This document shows positions 1 to 8,196 of a DNA stretch of 64,000 nt, piece after piece (positions within the stretch are counted from its first letter, which is position 1; each line of letters starts with the position of its first letter). The stretch comes from Bacteroidota bacterium (GTDB lineage Bacteria; Bacteroidota; Bacteroidia; AKYH767-A; OLB10). The DNA lies in NCBI GenBank assembly GCA_016699635.1, contig CP064983.1, forward strand, positions 1,054,001 to 1,118,000. Direction: 5' to 3'. The notes beneath the pieces were generated by a model. The model saw only the letters and a list, made by a program, of their open reading frames with translations, had not been told where the DNA came from and ran no database searches. A program made the translations under genes and the position numbers.

Positions 1-1110
1 AAAATTCTGTAGCTGATGAACTGATATTGGGAGAAGCTAAAGGATAGTTATCAAAATTGCCTTGGTAGTTAATATTTTTTTGCGGTCTGTAATCGAAGGC
101 ATGTAACGGGTAGTTGTTGAGCATACCTCCATCAACATACAGCCCAAGATAATCTTTATTATAATCAGCAGGGAGATTTGAATCGAGGTTAACTTCTGAC
201 TCGATTAAGTAAGGCCTAAACATAAAAGGTATGCTCATGGATAAACTAATTGCATCAACAACAGAAAAATCAGGTGTAAAAGCGGCAGAGAAATATTTTG
301 GTTTGCCTAACGAAATATTGGTTCCGGTAACGATAAGATCAACACCAGTCATGTAAAAAAAATCCTGAAAAGTGATATCCTCACCTCTGGATTTTAGCTT
401 TTTCATTTTAGTGTGGAAAGTTTCGGAAATAAATAATTTTCAATTAAATCGGAAAAATACTTTTTAGAGGCGACACCGCTTAGTAATCCCCTATTATAAA
501 TAATACCTAAAAAGTATTTCTTTAAATTTAATGCTCTAGCAGGAGTACCTTCGGTAAGTAATATTTTTCTTACAAAAATTTCATTCTCTGAAACGAAAGG
601 CTTAAATGTCCACTTAAATACGTTGAGGAACTCGGAAAGTACATTGCCTATAATTTTTATAGGCATTGAAAGATTATTATACTCCCTTAATGGCGATTTT
701 TTATTATTTGTTCGATAATTATATAAATCCGGGCTATCAAAAAAACTTTCAAATTGTGTTACGGAAACATCTTTTTGAGCAATGGTAAAATTCCCCAACG
801 ATAAACTTACAACTTTGTTTGTTTCTTGCAGAATTTCATAGTGGGACATACCCATCGCAACCATAAAAGCGGTGATTGCACCAGCCGAAGAACCACTAAC
901 TCCAAGAATATTTCTTTGTTTGATTGGTTGCGAAATTCTAATAATTGGTGTTTTGTTTTCAGAAGTTACGTTATATGGGGTACCGCCTTCAGGTGGCCCC
1001 ATTTTTTTATTAATTATTTCTTCTAATGCTTGGATTACACCTAAATAGGCAAGCCCTTTACCGCCACCTCCTTCAAAGCACAAATATTTAATTTGTGAAA
1101 TTTCTATCAT
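1..1110 (-). CDS. Patatin-like phospholipase, 3' end outside window, one frameshift
   Basis: Lipid acyl hydrolase with the Ser/Asp dyad of the patatin family. The N-terminus has the glycine-rich oxyanion loop (FEGGGGKGLAYLGV, about residues 13-26). The nucleophile elbow is GVSGSSAGA (GxSxG). The dyad Asp lies in VDGGMLNNYP, read near position 145. A single missing A near 405 breaks the frame: residues before it end STLK, and the -1 frame continues KSRGEDITFQDFF through the DGG motif to base 1. An insertion of about 35 residues between the two N-terminal motifs contains GPPEGGTP, encoded by a palindrome at 977-1000. Start is ATG at 1110; a small same-strand ORF lies 11 bp upstream. The family call is firm; the substrate is unknown and no signal peptide is seen. 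Confidence 0.85.
977..1000. repeat. Imperfect palindrome inside the patatin gene
   Basis: GGGG and CCCC arms close over a TTCA loop with a 2-base bulge. It is read in frame and codes the segment around GPPEGGT between the two conserved patatin motifs. It looks like a REP-type element captured in a coding sequence, which is inference. Confidence 0.4.
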
Positions 1111-1121
1111 AGCAAGAGTTT

Positions 1122-1358
1122 TTATGGAAGCAACTCATCCGAAAAATCAGGCAGTCCGGGGCTTGAGCCATCAAGTTTTGTGAGGTAAACAAGATTGGTA
1201 GGGGCTTTCTGAATCCAAGGTTCACCTTCTTGATTACCTCCAACAAATTGTCCGTCAAATTCTTTCATTTCGTCAATGATAGATATATAAAGCGGGTCGG
1301 TTGGTGAGGGTACGTCTTCACCATTCCAAATTTCACCACCCGAACTTAAGTAATACAA
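1122..1358 (-). CDS. Small hypothetical protein, possibly a 3' remnant
   Basis: A 78-codon ORF starting at a TTG (1356-1358). The frame stays open upstream to a stop at 1416-1418 but contains no ATG, so the gene may have lost its 5' end. The product is acidic, without signal peptide or membrane segment, and rich in Gly, Pro and Asp (SSGGEIWNGED, GLPDFSDELLP). It ends 11 bp before the patatin start and is probably co-transcribed with it. I do not recognise a family. The upstream side carries degenerate direct repeats (1371-1451), which suggests rearranged DNA. Confidence 0.4.
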   Translation of the reverse strand: MYYLSSGGEIWNGEDVPSPTDPLYISIIDEMKEFDGQFVGGNQEGEPWIQKAPTNLVYLTKLDGSSPGLPDFSDELLP

Positions 1359-1370
1359 AATTGTGACTCG

Positions 1371-1451
1371 TCCTAAAAAAAGTTTACAGTTTAATTGATT
1401 AATCCTGATATAAGTTTACAATTCATTTTTAGTCCTGAATTGGGTTTACAA
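1371..1451. repeat. Three degenerate direct repeats, about 31-bp period
   Basis: The pattern TCCT(G)A-n5-GTTTACA occurs at 1371-1389, 1403-1421 and 1433-1451. The last two copies share TCCTGA and GTTTACAA exactly. They overlap the upstream extension of the small ORF. They could be the end of a lost mobile element or protein-binding sites; I cannot tell which. Confidence 0.4.
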
Positions 1452-1525
1452 TAGTAGGAATTTTTCGATAATAATTCTTACATAATTTTTCTGTTTTGAT
1501 AATTGTTTTTGAATGATGAATACCC

Positions 1526-1555
1526 GTAGGTGCGAGCGTCCTTTCCGCTCGTGCC
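1526..1555 (+). repeat. REP element, 5' of RAYT copy 1
   Basis: A 30-base imperfect hairpin with arms GGTGCGAGCG and CGCTCGTGCC. Its reverse complement recurs at 2181-2210 with one mismatch. The pair brackets the transposase gene, the usual arrangement for REP-associated tyrosine transposases. Confidence 0.75.
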
Positions 1556-1605
1556 ATTCATTTTGTTTGCATCTTGCAAACTAGTAAGATTTACTTTGCC
1601 GGTGT

Positions 1606-2138
1606 ATGAGCGAAAAATACAAAATATTTCCTGACAAGTTATACTTTGTTACATTAACCACAGTTGGTTAGATTGATGTTTTTACAAGAGCCATTTACTG
1701 CGATGAGATAGTTAAGAACTTAAATTACTGCATTGACAATAAAAAACTAAAAGTGTTTGCTTTTTGCATTATGCCATCACACATTCATTTAATTGCAAAA
1801 ACGAAAGACGATGTGAGTTTAAGCGATGTGTTACGCGACTTTAAGAGTAACACATCAAAGCAAATTATTAAAATGATTGAAGAAAGCCACACGGAAAGCA
1901 GGCGCGAATGGTTGCTTTATATGTTTGAGTTTTACGGCAAAAAAATGCGCACAATGTTAAATATCAGTTTTGGCAACAGAATAATCATGCCTTCGATTTA
2001 TTCAGTAATAAATTTATTGATCAAAAAGTAAATTACATACACAACAATCCTGTAGAAACACGAATAGTTACAGAGCCCCATTTTTATGTGTATAGCAGTG
2101 CTAATCAATTTACCGATTTAAAGCTGGTTGAACTATGA
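1606..2138 (+). pseudogene. REP-associated tyrosine transposase (RAYT, Y1/IS200-like), copy 1, decayed
   Basis: Starts MSEKYKIFPDKLYFVTLTTVG and aligns with the intact RAYT at 49692. The HUH motif is PSHIHLIAK, and the catalytic Tyr region is NYIHNNPVE. The gene is dead as read: an in-frame TAG at 1669-1671 replaces the Trp of the WIDVFTR stretch, and an A-tract indel near 1938 shifts the frame before the FWQQNNHAFD segment and the Tyr. The last residues, SSANQFTDLKLVEL, are in the shifted frame. RAYTs are single-strand HUH endonucleases that act on REP hairpins. This copy sits between a REP pair whose sequence differs from that of the 48-50 kb copies, so it belongs to a separate lineage. Confidence 0.85.
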
Positions 2139-2139
2139 A

Positions 2140-2157
2140 GTCCGATAGCTATCGGAC
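2140..2157. repeat. Perfect 18-bp palindrome GTCCGATAGCTATCGGAC
   Basis: Lies just after the RAYT stop codon. A related hairpin, GTCCCGATAG-TTTTCGGGAC, occurs at 24901-24920. This suggests a dispersed small palindrome family. Confidence 0.6.
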
Positions 2158-2180
2158 GGCCAGAAGCCACAAGGATAAAA

Positions 2181-2210
2181 GGCACGAGCGGAAAGGACGC
2201 TCGCGCCTAC
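2181..2210 (-). repeat. REP element, 3' of RAYT copy 1
   Basis: Reverse complement of 1526-1555 with one mismatch in 30, closing the REP-RAYT-REP unit. Confidence 0.75.
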
Positions 2211-2239
2211 TTAGTAATAGCAGGAAACTACTCGAAATT

Positions 2240-2278
2240 AAATTTAGAATATTTCGAAAGTTGAAATATTCTAAATTT
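2240..2278. terminator. Strong AT-rich hairpin (16-bp perfect stem)
   Basis: AAATTTAGAATATTTC pairs perfectly with its complement across a 7-base loop. It lies between the RAYT unit and the TlpA-like gene, which converge here, so a bidirectional terminator is plausible. No long T-tract follows, and a protein-binding palindrome is an alternative. The rest of 2279-2445 holds nothing I can name. Confidence 0.4.
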
Positions 2279-2445
2279 TGTGATATTTCTTTATAGTCAC
2301 TTGACATAATATCTTGGAGAATCTGCGAGGATAAAGGGAATAAAAAAGTAACTTAAATTAAGCCTTTTTCCTGAAACTTGCAAGTGGTTTTTTTGATTAA
2401 CAGAAAAAATCTGTAGTCAAAAAGCAGAAAAATATAGGTGAACAG

Positions 2446-3619
2446 CTATTTTTCGGAAAGCAAGGTAGTGATGATGCGGATAAAGTCATCCTTAGTCCTT
2501 TCATGATAGGCGCCTGTAGCCAGTACCATTAAAACCTGTATAGATTTTCCTGACTTTGCCCTTTCGATCAATAAAAATGGTAGTAGGATAGCCATTGATT
2601 TTACTGAGCATACTCATTTTAGATGCAGCCCCTTCTCTGTTACCGGCAATCAGTGTTTCGTACTGAACATGGTATTTTTCTTTCACTCGTTTAACATTAC
2701 CGACAGATTTCCTGAAGTCAGATGTTTTTTCAAAAGCCAAACCAATTATGGTTAAGTCTTGGCTTTTATTTCTGGAATAATAATCGGATAAAAATGCTGT
2801 TTCGTCCATACAGTTAGGGCACCATGTTCCCATCATCTCAACAACAACCACCCTACCTTTTAAATCTTTATTAGGGTATGAAAAAACTGTGCTGTCCAAT
2901 CGCAATGCACTAAAAGAAAAAGATGCAGTATCATTCTTCAGAAAAGTGAGTTTAAACGGATCGGGCAATTCTGCACTTTCATTAACTACTGCTTGCCAGG
3001 GTTGCTGCCAATGATGTCCTGAATAAAAAACACCCTGCATCATATTATTCTTTATTGAGCCTTTAAAAAGATAAGCAAATGCTCCGTCAAAATAAGATAA
3101 AAACAAACTGTCGTTATTAAGACATCCATCAAGAAAACGATAGTCGCCCGACTCAGTTAAAAGTGTTCCTCTCACATCTGTACCATTCTGTTTAAACAAT
3201 GCAATTGCTTGCGATGAATCTTTAGTACCCGGGCTGAATTTCCATTCCCATTTTTCAGGAAGTTTTATTTCAGATTTTGTGTTATTAAAAAAACGATACT
3301 TTTCTCCAAGAAAAGCTTTGAATGGTGTGGGTGCATAATTCTTTCTTGAATTGTTATACCAAAAGCCAATCATGCTGTCACCGCTTACTCTCACTCTGAA
3401 CTCAGAATCATAAACCGGTAATTGAATAATTAAAGAATCATTGGCATAAGAAATTTCATTTACTTCAATTTCTTCATTGCCATTTTTTATAAAAATCTCA
3501 CTGCGGCTATTAACCTCTCTTGTTTCAAAATTAAAAGGTAATTCACCGCCCGGTGTCATTAATACTGCTCTCCATATACCGGAAGCAATAATCAAACCAT
3601 GCAATGCAGTACTACTCAA
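2446..3619 (-). CDS. TlpA-family thioredoxin-like protein, 3' frameshift, 5' end uncertain
   Basis: The C-terminal half is a TlpA/ResA-type thioredoxin fold: VVVEMMGTWCPNCMDE carries the CxxC pair, and NGYPTTIFID carries the cis-Pro loop. The N-terminal ~230 residues form a beta-rich domain common in Bacteroidota relatives (WRAVLMTPGGELPFNFE). Such proteins reduce disulfides in the periplasm. An indel near 2515-2530 shifts the frame; the true end reads GAYHERTKDDFIRIITTLLSEK, with its stop at 2446. The start is a TTG at 3619, directly after the pseudouridine synthase, and no signal peptide precedes the domain, so the 5' end may be lost or hidden by another indel. Confidence 0.75.
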
Positions 3620-3635
3620 GTTTAATTATATATAG

Positions 3636-5384
3636 TTATTTACTTCGCGAAATTCTTTTGCGTGGCTCTTTGTCCTTTGGCTTCACCTTTGATGTAGCCA
3701 TCTTCAAAGCATTCACTTCCATCTCACTCAAAAAACGCCATTTACCTCGTGCAATATCCTTCTTGGTCAAGCCTGCAAAAACTACCCGGTCTAATTTAAT
3801 AACATTGTAATCCATAGATTCAAATATTCGTCTTACAATACGGTTTTTACCTGAGTGTATTTCTACACCAATCTGTTTTTTGTCATTAAATCCACCATCG
3901 TATTGTATGTCATCAACAGTAGCCATTCCATCATCGAGCATTACACCTTCTTTAATTTTTTCTTTATCGGAAGATTTTAAATTTCTGTCCAACTCTACAT
4001 GATAAATTTTCTGCACTTCATAACTAGGATGTGTAAGTTTTTTTGCCAGATCACCATCATTGGTAAAAAGCAAAACACCGGTTGTATTTCTGTCGAGTCG
4101 GCCAACAGGATAAACACGCTCTTTACAAGCACCGGCAATAAGATGCATAACAGTACGTCTGTCCTGCGGATCGTCCATTGTGGTGATGTAATCTTTTGGT
4201 TTATTGAGCAACAGATACATTGGCTTTTCATTTCTGATAGTTTCACCATTGTATTTGATAACATCATCCTGCGAAACCTTGGTTCCCATTGTAGTAACAA
4301 TTTCACCATTGACAGAAACAAGGCCTGCAGTAATCAACTCATCTGCTTCGCGTCTGCTACAAATACCACTGTTGGCAATATAACGGTTTAATCGAACAAG
4401 ACCATCAGACAATTGTTCTGATGATTCCTTTTCTTTTTTACTATATTTTCTGTTGTCATTTTTCTTGCGATACGGTTTATCAAATCTTCCTGAACTTCTT
4501 TCTTTTCTGTCGTAAGAACGTTTCTCTCTTGTATCACTATCGAAAGATTTGCTAAATCGTCTTGGCTTATCTTCTCCTTCAACATTATCATCTCTTCTTT
4601 TAAAACTTTTTGACTTGTCAAATTTTCCTGAACCACCAAAGTCACTTCGTTTTTTAAATCTTGGTTTCTCATCACCTTCAAAACCTTCATCTCTTTTTCT
4701 GTAAGGACGTGGACTATCTGATGATTTAAAACTTCTTTTCTCTCGCTCAAAACCACCTTCTTTCTTAAAGCGCGATGGTCTTTCTTCACCATCAAAACCT
4801 TCGTCTCTTTTTCTGTAAGGGCGTGGGCTATCTGATGATTTAAAACTTCTTTTCTCTCGCTCAAAACCACCTTCTTTCTTAAAGCGCGATGGTCTTTCTT
4901 CACCATCAAAACCTTCGTCTCTTTTTCTGTAAGGGCGTGGACTATCTGATGATTTAAAACTTCTTTTCTCTCGCTCAAAACCACCTTCTTTTTTAAAGCG
5001 CGATGGTCTTTCTTCACCATCAAAACCTTCGTCTCTTTTTCTGTAAGGGCGTGGACTATCTGATGATTTAAAACTTCTTTTCTCTCGCTCAAAACCACCT
5101 TCTTTTTTAAAGCGCGATGGTCTTTCTCTTTTTTCGAAACCAGCGTTATCATCACTTCCAAAATTCTTCCGTTTTCTTTCAAAGCCGCACTCATCAGCAT
5201 CAAACCTGCGTTTGCCTGAAAATTTATTTTTTGAATAACTGTTTCCTGACTTTACAAACTCCTCTTTGGATTTATCAGTGCTACTTCCGAATTTTTTTCC
5301 TCTTGAAGGACGTCCTTCAGATTTGTATCTGCCGGCTTGCGGCTTGTCGCTGTTGCCGCGCTTACGGCCTTTACTGTTCTGCAT
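3636..5384 (-). CDS. rluB: rRNA pseudouridine synthase, RluB/RsuA family, with long basic repeat extension
   Basis: Isomerises a uridine of ribosomal RNA to pseudouridine. The C-terminal ~240 residues are the enzyme: an S4 RNA-binding domain (LVRLNRYIANSGICSRREADELI) followed by the catalytic domain with PVGRLDRNTTGVLLF, whose RLD Asp is the nucleophile, and GKNRIVRRIFE. The first ~330 residues are a disordered Lys/Arg/Ser/Asp-rich tail with four near-identical 38-residue repeats (SRFKKEGGFEREKRSFKSSD core). I place the start at the ATG at 5384, because the more upstream TTG at 5405 would run into the next gene. A charged N-terminal tail is usual in Bacteroidota members; the repeat array is a local expansion. 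Confidence 0.9.
   Translation of the reverse strand: MQNSKGRKRGNSDKPQAGRYKSEGRPSRGKKFGSSTDKSKEEFVKSGNSYSKNKFSGKRRFDADECGFERKRKNFGSDDNAGFEKRERPSRFKKEGGFEREKRSFKSSDSPRPYRKRDEGFDGEERPSRFKKEGGFEREKRSFKSSDSPRPYRKRDEGFDGEERPSRFKKEGGFEREKRSFKSSDSPRPYRKRDEGFDGEERPSRFKKEGGFEREKRSFKSSDSPRPYRKRDEGFEGDEKPRFKKRSDFGGSGKFDKSKSFKRRDDNVEGEDKPRRFSKSFDSDTREKRSYDRKERSSGRFDKPYRKKNDNRKYSKKEKESSEQLSDGLVRLNRYIANSGICSRREADELITAGLVSVNGEIVTTMGTKVSQDDVIKYNGETIRNEKPMYLLLNKPKDYITTMDDPQDRRTVMHLIAGACKERVYPVGRLDRNTTGVLLFTNDGDLAKKLTHPSYEVQKIYHVELDRNLKSSDKEKIKEGVMLDDGMATVDDIQYDGGFNDKKQIGVEIHSGKNRIVRRIFESMDYNVIKLDRVVFAGLTKKDIARGKWRFLSEMEVNALKMATSKVKPKDKEPRKRISRSK
4683..5130 (-). repeat. Four 114-bp tandem repeats inside the rluB tail
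   Basis: Each unit encodes 38 residues (GFDGEERPSR start, PYRKRDE end). DNA identity is near complete, so the array is recent and prone to slippage. Confidence 0.85.
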
Positions 5385-5391
5385 GTGTTGC

Positions 5392-6117
5392 TTATTGTAT
5401 GGCAAATTGCGCCAATATTTCCATCTGTATGGTTATCTTTTGGAATTCAAGTCCCGAAGGTTCAAAATTAGAATCTGCCATTGAAGCTTCCATCATTCGG
5501 CTTTTCATCATCATAGGTTCTGCATAATTTGTGCCCTCAACTTCTTTTATCAGTAATACCTTGCCAACCTTTTCTCCAATTCCTTCACAAAGATAGGTGG
5601 CCTTAGCTTTGGCTGCCTGTAATGCTTCTGTTTTTACTTGTTTTTTAAACTCATCCATCTTACTGTGTGAAGTGGAACTGATGTACATGTTCTGCGTGCC
5701 TTTGTCATCAAGCTGACTCATTAATCTTTCAATCTGCTCACCTGAATTAAACTTAATTATATAACTTGAAGAAGCAACAAAATCGGGAGTTTTCTTTTTG
5801 CGCTGCCAGTACCAACCACTGTTATTGTAGCCATTCATTCCTTGTATTGAAATATTTTCTTTAGCTATACCGGCTTTTGTGCATGCTGCAAGAAAATTTT
5901 TTCGCACCTCATTTATATCTGTCTTCTTCTTATTCTCTGTATATTCCTGAATGGTTATGACAACAAAAATTTCATCAGGTATTACTTTCATTTCAGCAGT
6001 TCCTGTGACTTCAATTTTTCTTGTTTCATTCATATTGGCTGGGGTTTGTGAATGTGCCATTTTAGTGCTAATCATTAGTGCGATTATGGCTGTCAGTTTT
6101 ATTAGTTTTGTTTGCAT
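5392..6117 (-). CDS. SIMPL domain (DUF541) periplasmic protein
   Basis: Begins MQTKLIKLTAIIALM and ends its signal peptide at MAHSQ. The mature part follows the DUF541/SIMPL pattern: KIEVTGTAEMKVIPDEIFVVITI near the start, a central YNNSGWYWQ section, and AKAKATYLCEGIGEKVGKVLLI near the end. SIMPL proteins are periplasmic or outer-membrane associated with no settled biochemical role. The upstream-most possible start (6162) would add 15 unlikely residues before the signal peptide, so I use 6117. Its stop lies 7 bp from the rluB ATG, so the two are likely co-transcribed. A TATCTTTG -7 box sits 25 bp upstream. Confidence 0.85.
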   Translation of the reverse strand: MQTKLIKLTAIIALMISTKMAHSQTPANMNETRKIEVTGTAEMKVIPDEIFVVITIQEYTENKKKTDINEVRKNFLAACTKAGIAKENISIQGMNGYNNSGWYWQRKKKTPDFVASSSYIIKFNSGEQIERLMSQLDDKGTQNMYISSTSHSKMDEFKKQVKTEALQAAKAKATYLCEGIGEKVGKVLLIKEVEGTNYAEPMMMKSRMMEASMADSNFEPSGLEFQKITIQMEILAQFAIQ

Positions 6118-6141
6118 TTTAATTGTTTTCCAATGTGGATG

Positions 6142-6149
6142 CAAAGATA
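6142..6149 (-). promoter_or_regulatory. -7 box TATCTTTG upstream of the SIMPL gene
   Basis: Matches TAnnTTTG, 25 bp before the ATG. No TTG is seen at the expected -33 distance. Confidence 0.4.
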
Positions 6150-6230
6150 GGTTTAATTCCACAGTGTGGCTTTGATTCGTTCATTTTAAGTTTAATTATT
6201 CAGATATTTGCAGCCGCAAAAAATCAGATT

Positions 6231-6740
6231 ATGAAAGCAAAAACTGCTAAAGAGAGTTTAACCATACAAACTGAGATTGTTCTTCCTAACGACACCAACG
6301 TACTTGGCAATCTGATGGGAGGCCGCCTGCTGCATTGGATGGACGTTTGTTCTGCCGTTGCTGCACACCGTCATTGTGGGCGTGTAGTGGTTACAGCTTC
6401 TGTAAACAATGTATCGTTTAATCAACCTATCCGTTTGGGCGATATTGTTACCATTCAGGCAAAAGTATCGCGCTCCTTTACTTCAAGCATGGAAGTTTTT
6501 ATGGAAGTTTGGGTTGAACGTAATGCCACAGGAGATAAAATAAAGTGCAATGAAGCCATCTACACCTTTGTAGCTGTTGACCAACAAGGCAGCCCCATTG
6601 CAGTGCCTGAATTGATTGCTGAAAGCGAAGAAGAAAAAAAACGTTTTGATGGTGCATTAAGACGTAAGCAACTTGCCTTAATCCTTGCAGGAAAAATGAA
6701 ACCTGCCGATGCAACTGAACTGAAAGCACTATTCTTTTAA
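6231..6740 (+). CDS. Acyl-CoA thioesterase, hotdog fold (YciA/ACOT type)
   Basis: Hydrolyses acyl-CoA to free acid and CoA in the cytosol. The hotdog core shows LPNDTNVLGNLMGGRLLHWMD with the family Asn/Asp region, then VVVTASVNNVSFNQPIRLGDIV, and KCNEAIYTFVAVD on the last strands. The length of 169 residues fits a single hotdog unit that would work as a hexamer. The start is the ATG at 6231; the longer upstream frame adds only unrelated residues. It is divergent from the SIMPL gene. No catalytic residue seems lost. Confidence 0.88.
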   Translation: MKAKTAKESLTIQTEIVLPNDTNVLGNLMGGRLLHWMDVCSAVAAHRHCGRVVVTASVNNVSFNQPIRLGDIVTIQAKVSRSFTSSMEVFMEVWVERNATGDKIKCNEAIYTFVAVDQQGSPIAVPELIAESEEEKKRFDGALRRKQLALILAGKMKPADATELKALFF

Positions 6741-6845
6741 AGCTACAAAGCTCTATTTTGCATCTTCTTGTACATGTCGTGAATAAATGACTTTCTGATT
6801 TTACTTGTTAAATTCTGTCAATAGTTTCTGTTAGTTTTGCTCTAT

Positions 6846-7238
6846 ATGGAAAAATCAATTCAGACTTACAATAACAGTCAATCACAGGAAGACAAAAAAA
6901 TTTGCGATTTATTGGCTGATTCAATTGACACAGTATTAAAAACAGCAGAATGTAAAATATGGCATGCACACCCGGTTTGGTTTATTGATGAAAATCCAAT
7001 AGTTGGATACAGTAAACAAAAGCTAGGCTGGAGGCTTATGTTTTGGAGTGGAATTGATTTTGAAGAAGAAGGTTTGAATGTGCATGGCAAAAAGTTTAAA
7101 GATGCTTCTGTATTTTATACTTCAATTGAACAAATAAATATTAAGGATTTAAAGCGGTGGCTAAAAAAATCTATAACTATTCAATGGGATTATAAAAACC
7201 TGATAAAAAGAAAAGGTAAATTAGTCCGTTTAAAATAA
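6846..7238 (+). CDS. DUF1801 (YdhG-like) domain protein
   Basis: A 130-residue cytosolic protein resembling DUF1801: KTAECKIWHAHPVWFIDENPIVGY and KLGWRLMFWSGIDF are typical segments, and the basic C-terminus ends KRKGKLVRLK. The function of the family is unsettled. The start is the ATG at 6846, 6 bp after a TAGTTTTG box at 6832-6839, so the transcript may be nearly leaderless. It is followed after 5 bp by the DUF2200 gene, probably one operon. Confidence 0.75.
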   Translation: MEKSIQTYNNSQSQEDKKICDLLADSIDTVLKTAECKIWHAHPVWFIDENPIVGYSKQKLGWRLMFWSGIDFEEEGLNVHGKKFKDASVFYTSIEQINIKDLKRWLKKSITIQWDYKNLIKRKGKLVRLK

Positions 7239-7243
7239 TTGAT

Positions 7244-7606
7244 ATGAATAGCACAGAAAAAAATATTGAGCGTGTAGCAAAAATGAGTTTTGCTTCTATA
7301 TATCCTTTATATATTTCTAAGATTCAAAAAAAGAATCGCACTTCAGAGGAATTGAATCAGGTTATTACATGGCTAACGGGTTATAGTGTTAAAGAATTAC
7401 AAAAACATTTAGACAATAAAACAACCTTTCAGGAATTTTTTCAGCAGGCCAAAATTAATCCAAATGCAAGTAAAATTACAGGCACCATTTGCGGTTATAA
7501 AATCGAGGAAATCGAAAATCCTTTTATGAAAAAAGTCAGGTACTTAGATAAGTTAGTGGACGAGCTTGCAAAAGGTCACCCACTAACTAAGATTTTACGG
7601 TCTTAA
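7244..7606 (+). CDS. DUF2200 family protein
   Basis: A 120-residue full-length member of DUF2200: VAKMSFASIYPLYISKIQKK, then RTSEELNQVITWLTGYS, and finally TGTICGYKIEEIENPFM followed by RYLDKLVDELAKG. It is a small cytosolic alpha-rich protein of unknown function. It has no signal peptide. It follows the DUF1801 gene closely, and the pair reads as a two-gene operon. The frame is intact. Confidence 0.85.
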   Translation: MNSTEKNIERVAKMSFASIYPLYISKIQKKNRTSEELNQVITWLTGYSVKELQKHLDNKTTFQEFFQQAKINPNASKITGTICGYKIEEIENPFMKKVRYLDKLVDELAKGHPLTKILRS

Positions 7607-7618
7607 AATATTATTTCA

Positions 7619-8012
7619 TCAACGTCCTAACACAGTCACTTTTGCTTTTCGGTTTGAAGCATTTTTAGTATCGTACCAAAAAACAATTTTTTTCAATGAT
7701 GCGTTTGTTTCCTTTCAGGTCAATAACTCTGCTTTGACTGTTCTTATCAAAACTATGACGCATATCAATTTCCTGTTCGCCTCCATTCTCGAAGTGAACA
7801 ATAACTTTATGCATATTCAAAGCACCTCCTCTGACAACAAATTTCAGTTTCTGAAAAACACCGTCACGCAACTGCACATCTAACACATCTTTGTCTAACT
7901 GATAGTCCACTGTTTTTGTGCCTAAGATGCGCCAATTGTCAGGCTTAAAAGATAAACTTACCATAGTTACCATAATTAATAAGCCCATTACTACAGAAAT
8001 TCTTTGTTTCAT
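7619..8012 (-). CDS. DUF2541-like secreted protein, 3' frameshift
   Basis: Signal peptide at residues 1-22 (MKQRISVVMGLLIMVTMVSL), then WRILGTKTVDYQLDKDVLDV and HFENGGEQEIDMRHSF, which resemble DUF2541 beta-strand proteins. As read it stops at 7665, but a run of seven A near 7690 carries one extra base. Correcting it gives EKIVFWYDTKNASNRKAKV and the natural stop at 7619. Function unknown; probably periplasmic. It converges with the DUF2200 gene. Confidence 0.65.
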
Positions 8013-8145
8013 ATTTTTAAAATTAATATTGTTGCTTTTTCAAACTAATAGACTATTTTATGAAATAATGGTTTAATCTGCTTTATGAATTTTTTCTGTC
8101 TCTTTGTAAGTAAACTGACTTAAAACAAATACTTAATCTACGTTA

Positions 8146-8176
8146 TTGTAAAAAGGAAGGGCTGATAATAATTTTG
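8146..8176 (+). promoter_or_regulatory. Bacteroidota-type promoter for pirin
   Basis: TTG at 8146-8148 and TAATTTTG at 8169-8176 with 20 bp between them. The ATG follows 20 bp downstream. Confidence 0.65.
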
Positions 8177-8196
8177 CACTATAAATATACATTATC

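Noticed and set aside
4683..5130. CRISPR-like or mobile repeat
   Set aside because: The repeats are in frame inside rluB and encode 38-residue protein repeats.
4388..5203. Second protein on the minus strand rich in KKDHRALKKKVVLSERK
   Set aside because: Shadow frame of the rluB repeat tail; only its repetitive DNA keeps it open.
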